Of a DNA stretch of 64,000 nt, positions 56,006 to 64,000 are shown piece after piece. The position numbers and the translations under genes are program-made. Below the pieces are notes generated by a model. It made no database searches. It was not told the origin of the DNA and was given only the letters and a program-made list of their open reading frames with translations. Every line of letters begins with the position of its first letter. The stretch's first letter is position 1. The DNA comes from an uncultured Lachnospiraceae bacterium (GTDB lineage: Bacteria; Bacillota; Clostridia; Lachnospirales; Lachnospiraceae): assembly GCA_934320845.1 (NCBI GenBank), contig CAKRFU010000007.1:65186-129185 (forward strand), written 5' to 3'.

Positions 56006-57091
56006 ATGAAAATTGATTCTATAGAGGTTGGAAATTTTAGAAATTATAATTCTGCCAGACTTGATTTTCATGAGCATACCAACATTCTCTATGGTGACAA
56101 TGCTCAGGGAAAGACAAATATATTAGAATCTATTTTTGTTGCAGGAACTACGAAATCACATAAGGGAAGCAATGACAGGGAGCTTATAAAGATAGGCTGT
56201 GACGAAGCACATATACGGATGTTTATCAATAAAAGGGGAATATCTCATCGAATAGATATGCATTTGAGAAAAAGCAAGGCAAAGGGCATTGCAATTGACG
56301 CAATACCCATAAGACGTTCAAGCGAATTGCTCGGTATGGTAAATATTATTTTCTTTTCTCCAGAGGATTTAAGGATTATAAAAAACGGTCCTTCTGAGAG
56401 AAGAAGATTTGTCAATTTGGAGTTATCACAGCTCGACAATGTTTACCTTTATGATTTGGGCGAGTACAATAAGGTGCTTCAGCAGAGAAATAAACTTTTA
56501 AAACAGATAGCTTATAAGCCGTCACTTATAGATACACTTGATATATGGGATGAACAGCTTGTATTTTATGGCACCAAAATAATTAAAAGCCGTGCAAAAT
56601 TTTTAGAAATGCTTTCGGAAATTGTCACTGAAAACAATATTAAGCTGACCGGCGGAAGAGAACATGTTAAAGTTTTTTATGAGCCTGATATTTCGGTTGA
56701 GGATTTTTCGAGAAAATTAAAAGAGACAAGAGAAAAGGATCTGCATTTTTGTAATACGGGCGTCGGACCGCATAGAGATGACATTTGTTTTATCAATGAT
56801 TATATAGATATACGCAGGTATGGTTCACAAGGGCAGCAGAGAACGTGTGCTCTTTCATTAAAACTTGCTGAAATAGAACTTGTAAAAAAAATAATAGGTG
56901 ATACACCGGTATTATTGCTTGATGATGTATTATCGGAACTTGACAGAAACAGACAGAATTTTTTGCTTGAAAGTATAAGCGATATACAGACAATAGTAAC
57001 CTGTACCGGACTTGAAGAATTCATAGACAAAAGTCTTGCTTTAGACAGAATTTTCAAGGTAACAAATGGTACAGTACAGATAGAAAAGTAA
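56006..57091 (+). CDS. recF: DNA replication and repair protein RecF
   Basis: This 361-residue SMC-like ATPase loads RecA at DNA gaps. Walker A (YGDNAQGKTNILESIF), the signature region (SQGQQRTCALSLKLAEIEL) and Walker B (PVLLLDDVLSELD) are intact, with the N-terminal VGNFRNYNSARL. GAGGG lies upstream of the start. It is between the S4 gene and gyrB. Confidence 0.97.
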   Translation: MKIDSIEVGNFRNYNSARLDFHEHTNILYGDNAQGKTNILESIFVAGTTKSHKGSNDRELIKIGCDEAHIRMFINKRGISHRIDMHLRKSKAKGIAIDAIPIRRSSELLGMVNIIFFSPEDLRIIKNGPSERRRFVNLELSQLDNVYLYDLGEYNKVLQQRNKLLKQIAYKPSLIDTLDIWDEQLVFYGTKIIKSRAKFLEMLSEIVTENNIKLTGGREHVKVFYEPDISVEDFSRKLKETREKDLHFCNTGVGPHRDDICFINDYIDIRRYGSQGQQRTCALSLKLAEIELVKKIIGDTPVLLLDDVLSELDRNRQNFLLESISDIQTIVTCTGLEEFIDKSLALDRIFKVTNGTVQIEK

Positions 57092-57122
57092 AGTGGAGAG
57101 TATATAAAGACAATGCAGTTAG

Positions 57123-59063
<1,941 letters not shown>

Positions 59064-59099
59064 TGTGAAAATTAGCAAAATGCAGAAATGAGGATGAAA

Positions 59100-61595
59100 A
59101 TGGACGAGAATATCTTTGATAAGATTAATGAAGTTGACCTTAAAAAGACCATGGAGACCTCATACATAGATTACGCAATGTCAGTAATAGCCGCAAGAGC
59201 ATTACCTGATGTCAGGGACGGTCTAAAACCGGTTCAGAGGCGTATTATGTATGCCATGATAGAATTAAATAACGGACCAGATAAGCCACATCGTAAATGT
59301 GCACGTATCGTTGGTGATACAATGGGTAAATACCATCCGCATGGTGACAGCTCTATTTACGGAGCTCTTGTAAATCTTGCGCAGGACTGGTCTACGAGGT
59401 ATCCGCTTGTTGACGGACATGGAAATTTTGGTTCTGTCGATGGTGACGGGGCAGCGGCTATGCGTTATACTGAGGCAAGACTCAGCAAAATTTCAATGGA
59501 GATGCTTCGAGACATAAAGAAAGATACCGTTGACTTTATACCAAACTTTGATGAAACTGAAAAAGAGCCGGTTGTACTTCCATCTAGATTTCCAAATCTT
59601 CTTGTAAACGGAACATCGGGTATAGCTGTAGGTATGGCAACAAATATACCACCTCACAACCTTCGTGAGGTTATTAATGGTGTCGTAAAAATAATTGACA
59701 ATTATGAGATTGACAAAGAAACAGAAATTGAAGAATTATTAAAAATAATTAAGGGACCTGATTTTCCTACAGGTGCGGAAATTCTTGGTACAAGCGGTAT
59801 AGAGCAGGCTTACAGAACAGGAAGAGGAAAGATAAGAGTTCGTGCAGTATCAAATATAGAGCCTATGGAAAACGGTAAAAACAGGATTGTTGTAACTGAA
59901 CTTCCATACATGGTAAACAAAGCTAAGCTTATAGAAAAAATATCGGAACTTCACAGAGATAAAAGAGTTGATGGAATAACAGACCTTAGAGATGAAACAA
60001 GCAGGGAGGGTATGCGCATCTGTATTGAGTTAAGACGAGATGTCAATCCGAATATAGTGCTTAACCAGTTATATAAACATACTCAGCTTCAGGATACTTT
60101 CGGTGTAATTATGCTTGCACTTGTAAATAATGAGCCTGTTGTCATGAACCTTTTACAGATGCTTCAGTATTATCTGAAACATCAGGAAGAGGTCGTTACA
60201 AGAAGGACACAATACGACTTAAATAAGGCTGAGGAGAGAGCTCACATTGTAGAGGGATTACTTATTGCCCTCGATAACATAGATGAGGTAATTCAGCTTA
60301 TAAGATCGTCAAAAACGGCAGCAGAAGCTAAAGAGAAGCTTATGGAGAGATTTTCTCTGAGTGAACCGCAGGCAAATTCAATTGTTGAAATGCGTCTTCG
60401 TGCACTCACAGGTTTGGAGAGAGAAAAGCTTGAGAACGAATATGCTGAGTTAAAGAAAGTAATTGAAGAATACAGAGCAATCCTTGCAGACCGCAAGGTA
60501 TTACTTGGAGTTGTAAAAAAAGAGATTATTGAAATCCGCGATAAATATGGTGATGACAGAAGGACATCTATCGGATATGACGAGTTTGATTTGTCAATGG
60601 AGGATCTTATTCCAAACGAAAATACGGTTATCACAATGACAAAACTTGGCTATATCAAGCGTATGTCTGTAGACAACTTTAAGAGCCAGCATCGTGGCGG
60701 TAAAGGCATAAAAGGCATGCAGACAATTGATGATGATTATATTGAAAACATGCTTATGACGACTACACATCACTATATTATGTTCTTTACAAACAAAGGA
60801 CGAATGTACAGGCTCAAGGTATATCAGATACCTGAATGTGGACGTACAGCGAGAGGAACAGCGATAATCAATCTCATACAGCTCATGCCGGATGAAAGAA
60901 TAACGGCGGTTATTACGCTCCGTGATTATGATGAAAATAAGTACCTATTTATGGCAACGAAAAAAGGTATCGTAAAGAAAACTTCAATCATGGAATATGC
61001 AAATATCAGAAAATCTGGACTTCAGGCAATAAATCTTAGAGACGATGATGATTTGATAGAAGTTAAGGTTACAGACAATACAAAAGATATATTCCTTGTG
61101 ACAAAACACGGTCAGTGTATCAGATTTAATGAAAATGATGTAAGAACAACAGGAAGAGTATCTATGGGTGTTATCGGTATGAATCTTTCATATGACGATG
61201 AAGTTGTTGCAATGCAGTTAAATACCCAGGGAGAACATCTGCTTATTGTATCTGAGTATGGTATGGGTAAGAGAACGGCAATTGAGGAATTTACCGTACA
61301 GCATCGTGGCGGAAAAGGAATAAAATGTTATAAGATTACCGAGAAAACAGGTAATGTAGTGGCTGCAAAGGCTGTAGATGAAGATACGGAAGTTATGATT
61401 ATAAATACAGAGGGTATAATCATACAGCTTATGGTAAATGAAGTATCAGTTCTTGGACGTATTACATCGGGCGTAAAGATGATTGAGATGGATTCGGAGA
61501 ATAAAGAAGTTGTAGTAGCAAGTATGACTCGTGTCAGAGAAACTATTCCTGAAGAAGTTGAGAATGGTCTTATCGAGGAAGATGAAATAAAATAA
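59100..61595 (+). CDS. gyrA: DNA gyrase subunit A
   Basis: This 831-residue subunit cuts and rejoins DNA. The catalytic Tyr is Tyr123 ([10 protein letters not shown]). The quinolone-determining region reads [13 protein letters not shown], with Ser84 equivalent to E. coli Ser83 and Gly88 at the E. coli Asp87 position. The C-terminal pinwheel carries the GyrA-box-like QHRGGKG twice. The ATG at 59100 has AGGA upstream; earlier in-frame ATGs overlap it. A terminator follows. Confidence 0.97.
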   Translation: MDENIFDKINEVDLKKTMETSYIDYAMSVIAARALPDVRDGLKPVQRRIMYAMIELNNGPDKPHRKCARIVGDTMGKYHPHGDSSIYGALVNLAQDWSTRYPLVDGHGNFGSVDGDGAAAMRYTEARLSKISMEMLRDIKKDTVDFIPNFDETEKEPVVLPSRFPNLLVNGTSGIAVGMATNIPPHNLREVINGVVKIIDNYEIDKETEIEELLKIIKGPDFPTGAEILGTSGIEQAYRTGRGKIRVRAVSNIEPMENGKNRIVVTELPYMVNKAKLIEKISELHRDKRVDGITDLRDETSREGMRICIELRRDVNPNIVLNQLYKHTQLQDTFGVIMLALVNNEPVVMNLLQMLQYYLKHQEEVVTRRTQYDLNKAEERAHIVEGLLIALDNIDEVIQLIRSSKTAAEAKEKLMERFSLSEPQANSIVEMRLRALTGLEREKLENEYAELKKVIEEYRAILADRKVLLGVVKKEIIEIRDKYGDDRRTSIGYDEFDLSMEDLIPNENTVITMTKLGYIKRMSVDNFKSQHRGGKGIKGMQTIDDDYIENMLMTTTHHYIMFFTNKGRMYRLKVYQIPECGRTARGTAIINLIQLMPDERITAVITLRDYDENKYLFMATKKGIVKKTSIMEYANIRKSGLQAINLRDDDDLIEVKVTDNTKDIFLVTKHGQCIRFNENDVRTTGRVSMGVIGMNLSYDDEVVAMQLNTQGEHLLIVSEYGMGKRTAIEEFTVQHRGGKGIKCYKITEKTGNVVAAKAVDEDTEVMIINTEGIIIQLMVNEVSVLGRITSGVKMIEMDSENKEVVVASMTRVRETIPEEVENGLIEEDEIK

Positions 61596-61603
61596 TAAAA
61601 TTA

Positions 61604-61634
61604 TTAGCCCGGTTGAAAACGACCGGGCTATATT
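61604..61634 (+). terminator. Intrinsic terminator after gyrA
   Basis: TAGCCCGGT pairs perfectly with ACCGGGCTA around an 8-nt loop and is followed by TATT. It separates the gyrase genes from the fumarase genes. Confidence 0.75.
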
Positions 61635-61667
61635 GAAGTACAAATAGATTTGAGAAAGAGGGATAAA

Positions 61668-62510
61668 ATGAGAGAAGTTTCAACAGAGGAAATAACAAAA
61701 AATATCAAAGAAATGTGTATAGAAGCAAACTATACATTGTCTGAGGATGTAAAAAATAAAATAGTAAATTCGGCGGCAGTTGAAGAATCTGAAATCGGAA
61801 AAAAAATATTAAATCAGCTTGAAGAAAATATGAATATAGCAGAAAGTGATAACATTCCAATATGTCAGGATACAGGAATGGCAGTAATATTTATAAAAAT
61901 CGGACAGGATGTACATATAACAGGCGGAAATATTGAGGATGCAATAAATCAGGGTGTAAGAGAGGGATATATAGAGGGATATTTAAGAAAATCTGTTGTT
62001 AAGGACCCACTCATAAGAGAAAATACAAATGACAATACACCTGCCGTAATACATTATGAGATAATTCCGGGAGATAAAATTGAAATTACAGTAGCACCAA
62101 AAGGATTTGGAAGTGAAAACATGAGCAGAGTATGCATGCTCAAACCGGCTGACGGAATTGAGGGTGTTAAAAATGCTGTAATTGAGACTGTAAAGCTTGC
62201 AGGTCCAAATGCATGTCCTCCGGTAGTAGTCGGAGTTGGTGTAGGGGGAACATTTGAAAAATGCGCTCTGCTTGCAAAAAAAGCACTTACAAGAGACATT
62301 AACAGTGAAAACAGCATTGAATATGTGGCAGAACTTGAGAAAGAACTTTTAAACGAAATAAACAAACTTAACATCGGCCCGGGAGGACTTGGCGGAAAGG
62401 TGACTGCACTTGGCGTAAATATTGAGACATATCCAACACATATAGCAGGACTTCCGGTAGCAGTAAACATGTGCTGCCATGTAAACCGTCATAAAAAAAG
62501 AGTGATATAG
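61668..62510 (+). CDS. Class I fumarate hydratase, alpha subunit
   Basis: This 280-residue protein is the catalytic Fe-S part of a two-subunit class I fumarase (or the related L-tartrate dehydratase). Three Cys likely hold the 4Fe-4S cluster: ICQDTGMAVIF, GGTFEKCALLAKKAL and VNMCCHVNRH. GPNACPPVVVGVGVGG also matches. The ATG at 61668 has GAGGGA upstream. The beta subunit follows at 111 bp. The reaction hydrates fumarate to malate; choice between fumarate and tartrate is by family precedent. Confidence 0.92.
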   Translation: MREVSTEEITKNIKEMCIEANYTLSEDVKNKIVNSAAVEESEIGKKILNQLEENMNIAESDNIPICQDTGMAVIFIKIGQDVHITGGNIEDAINQGVREGYIEGYLRKSVVKDPLIRENTNDNTPAVIHYEIIPGDKIEITVAPKGFGSENMSRVCMLKPADGIEGVKNAVIETVKLAGPNACPPVVVGVGVGGTFEKCALLAKKALTRDINSENSIEYVAELEKELLNEINKLNIGPGGLGGKVTALGVNIETYPTHIAGLPVAVNMCCHVNRHKKRVI

Positions 62511-62621
62511 AATGATGTAAGAGTCAAAAGAAGAAAGCAATATAGCAATTCATAGCATCAGGCAAAAGAACTTTTGACCACATTAAATATAAAAGGAATG
62601 TAAAAAGAAAAGAGGCATATA

Positions 62622-63158
62622 ATGGATAAATATATAAAAGCACCAATAGATGATGAAGTAGTAGATTCATTAAAAGCAGGAGACTATGTATATATAACGG
62701 GAACAATATATACTGCCAGGGATGCAGCACATAAAAGAATGTATGAGGCGATAAATAACGGTGAAAGTATACCGTTTGAGTTGAAGAATAATATAATCTA
62801 CTATCTTGGTCCGTCTCCAGCAAGAGAAGGACAGGTAATAGGGTCAGCAGGACCGACAACGAGCAGCCGAATGGACAAATATACACCATTATTACTTGAA
62901 CACGGCTTGAAGGGAATGATAGGCAAAGGAAAGCGCTCAAAAGAAGTAATAGAATCAATGCATAAAAATAATGCTGTATACTTTGCTGCAATAGGCGGGG
63001 CAGGAGCATTATTATCAAAATGTATTAAAAAGGCAGAGGTAATAGCTTATGATGATTTAGGAACAGAGGCAATAAGAAAATTAGAAGTAGAAAATCTTCC
63101 TGCAATAGTCGTAATAGATAATCAGGAAAATAATATGTATGACATAGATAAACAATAA
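62622..63158 (+). CDS. Class I fumarate hydratase, beta subunit
   Basis: This 178-residue protein is the swivelling beta domain that completes the fumarase active site. The pattern GDYVYITGTIYTARDAAHKRM, YLGPSPAREGQVIGSAGPTT, then GLKGMIGKGKRSKEV and YFAAIGGAGALL is diagnostic. AGAGGC lies upstream of the start. It pairs with the alpha subunit gene just upstream. Confidence 0.92.
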   Translation: MDKYIKAPIDDEVVDSLKAGDYVYITGTIYTARDAAHKRMYEAINNGESIPFELKNNIIYYLGPSPAREGQVIGSAGPTTSSRMDKYTPLLLEHGLKGMIGKGKRSKEVIESMHKNNAVYFAAIGGAGALLSKCIKKAEVIAYDDLGTEAIRKLEVENLPAIVVIDNQENNMYDIDKQ

Positions 63159-63176
63159 AATAAACAGCAGATAAAC

Positions 63177-63220
63177 AATATTATAGTCACGGCGATAGAT
63201 AGAGTAATGACTATAATATT
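63177..63220 (+). other. Hairpin after the fumarase genes
   Basis: A 13-bp perfect stem (AATATTATAGTCA with TGACTATAATATT, 18-nt loop) begins 18 bp after the stop codon. The T-run after it is weak, so it is a probable transcript end or stabiliser, not a certain terminator. Confidence 0.6.
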
Positions 63221-63293
63221 ATCATTGTAATACAGCGAAATGCCAAAAAAATACCTGCAAAATAAAAAAATATCAAAAAAATAAAAAAAATGA

Positions 63294-63322
63294 TTGACAA
63301 GATAGAATAAAGTTGATATACT
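63294..63322 (+). promoter_or_regulatory. Promoter of the tRNA-Ser gene
   Basis: TTGACA (63294-63299) and TATACT (63317-63322) are 17 bp apart. A TCAGCA/TGCTGA hairpin at 63332-63349 lies between this promoter and the tRNA. Confidence 0.85.
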
Positions 63323-63351
63323 AAGTCTTGCTCAGCAGAAATTTGCTGAAT

Positions 63352-63439
63352 GGAGAAATACTCAAGAGGCTGAAGAGGCGCCCCTGCTAAGGGTGTAGGT
63401 CGTTCACGCGGCGCGAGGGTTCAAATCCCTCTTTCTCCG
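63352..63439 (+). tRNA. tRNA-Ser (anticodon GCU)
   Basis: An 88-nt type II tRNA. The acceptor stem is GGAGAAA with TTTCTCC and discriminator G. The anticodon loop is CTGCTAA, with the anticodon GCT at 63386-63388, closed by CGCCC/GGGTG. A long variable arm follows, then GGGTTCAAATCCC. CCA is not encoded. Confidence 0.96.
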
Positions 63440-63512
63440 TTGTGGTTGATTCCACTAAAATTCAATTTATTGGACGGTCGTGAGACGAGATACAAAAGAT
63501 TGAAAAAAGTTC

Positions 63513-63541
63513 TTGACAATGTCGAAAAGATGTTGTAAGAT
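63513..63541 (+). promoter_or_regulatory. rRNA promoter P1
   Basis: TTGACA (63513-63518) and TAAGAT (63536-63541) are 17 bp apart. The start region, ATATCGCTGTCGCA, is almost identical to that of P2. Confidence 0.85.
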
Positions 63542-63679
63542 AAATATCGCTGTCGCACAAAGCGATGAGAGAACAAAGCTTGAAAGCAAAGGTTTTCTTA
63601 TTAGATGCGAAAGCGGGAAATCTTAAGGGTTTCCAAGTTTTATTTTTGAAAAACTTCAAAAAATAAAATAAAAAAGTTC

Positions 63680-63708
63680 TTGACAAGCTGAAATGAAAGT
63701 GATAAAAT
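63680..63708 (+). promoter_or_regulatory. rRNA promoter P2
   Basis: TTGACA (63680-63685) and TAAAAT (63703-63708) are 17 bp apart. It lies 167 bp after P1. The start region ATATCGCTGACGCA repeats that of P1 with one change. Confidence 0.85.
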
Positions 63709-63715
63709 ACATATC

Positions 63716-63961
63716 GCTGACGCAAACAGTAAGTCGGTAAAAGCTAACAATGAATTGTTAGTGAGAAAGGTCGGATAAAGACCTTGAACCTTGATAATTG
63801 AACAGTAAAACAACCCTGAAAATTCTAAAATAAATTTTCAAAAGTTCTTATTTAACACATGCAAATAAGAACACGCGAGGTAAATCGGATTGCAAAATCC
63901 AAGTTTTAAAATCGATGATTTTAAAAAAGACGAAGCCAAGTTTTACTTGGACAGGTCAAAA
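63716..63961 (+). other. Pre-16S leader with several hairpins
   Basis: This gene-free leader holds a 10-bp perfect hairpin (GTTCTTATTT at 63844-63853 with AAATAAGAAC at 63863-63872), then GGATT/AATCC, a TTTTAAAATC/GATTTTAAAA stem and CCAAG/CTTGG. Some of these should be processing or antitermination signals. No boxA consensus was identified with confidence. Confidence 0.7.
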
Positions 63962-64000
63962 CTTAAACATGAGAGTTTGATCCTGGCTCAGGATGAACGC
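63962..64000 (+). rRNA. 16S ribosomal RNA, 5' end (partial)
   Basis: GAGAGTTTGATCCTGGCTCA, the universal 16S start, is at 63971-63990. The gene continues beyond the window. The mature 5' end is estimated a few bases upstream. Confidence 0.97.

Overview
The window is chromosomal DNA from a low-GC Gram-positive Clostridia, most likely a motile Lachnospiraceae (Roseburia/Lachnospira/Butyrivibrio-like). The evidence is the gene order around the replication origin (rpmH-rnpA-yidD-yidC-jag-mnmE-mnmG-rsmG-parA-parB on one side, dnaA-dnaN-S4-recF-gyrB-gyrA on the other), the parS sequence TGTTTCACGTGAAACA, strong AGGAGG ribosome binding sites, TTGACA/TATAAT promoters, two chemoreceptors, and many secreted Ig-like proteins. 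The genus is inference only.

Layout. 0.2-7.2 kb: two chemoreceptor genes flank a nickel/cobalt ECF transporter split across a divergent promoter (cbiO leftward, cbiM and cbiQ rightward) with a CsoR-family metal sensor. 7.4-15.9 kb: leftward carbohydrate-uptake locus with a YesM-type histidine kinase, a secreted membrane-anchored protein, two LplB/LplC-type permeases, a YesL-like protein and a lipoprotein binding protein. 16-26.6 kb: a fibronectin-III surface protein, an isolated Ig-fold protein, a flavin reductase, an OLD-type ATPase/TOPRIM protein, murA, a J-domain protein with a dead GGDEF domain, and an Ig-like surface protein. 26.6-31.6 kb: the conserved tmk-yaaR-holB-ricT-trmN-rsmI block. 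32-39.7 kb: surface proteins, including a tight three-gene operon whose middle gene encodes a cytoplasmic protein-kinase domain, one membrane span and an outside leucine-rich-repeat domain. This is the best candidate for an undescribed signalling system. 39.9-41.7 kb: a family 2 glycosyltransferase and a small alarmone synthetase.

41.8-63.2 kb is the origin region. Leftward: DUF4446, parB, parA, a monooxygenase-like small gene, rsmG, mnmG, mnmE, jag, yidC, yidD, rnpA and rpmH. The origin is bipartite: DnaA boxes lie upstream of dnaA, and a second cluster between dnaA and dnaN carries a box, a C-tract and six CTA/CTG triplets that match the DnaA-trio unwinding element. Rightward: dnaA, dnaN, S4-domain gene, recF, gyrB, gyrA and both subunits of class I fumarase. 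Two parS sites flank the small gene beside parA; one lies at the centre of a 42-bp perfect palindrome that can also act as a terminator.

63.2-64.0 kb: tRNA-Ser(GCU), tandem rRNA promoters, a hairpin-rich leader and the first bases of 16S rRNA. Almost all origin-proximal genes are transcribed away from the origin. No CRISPR array, insertion sequence or prophage was seen.
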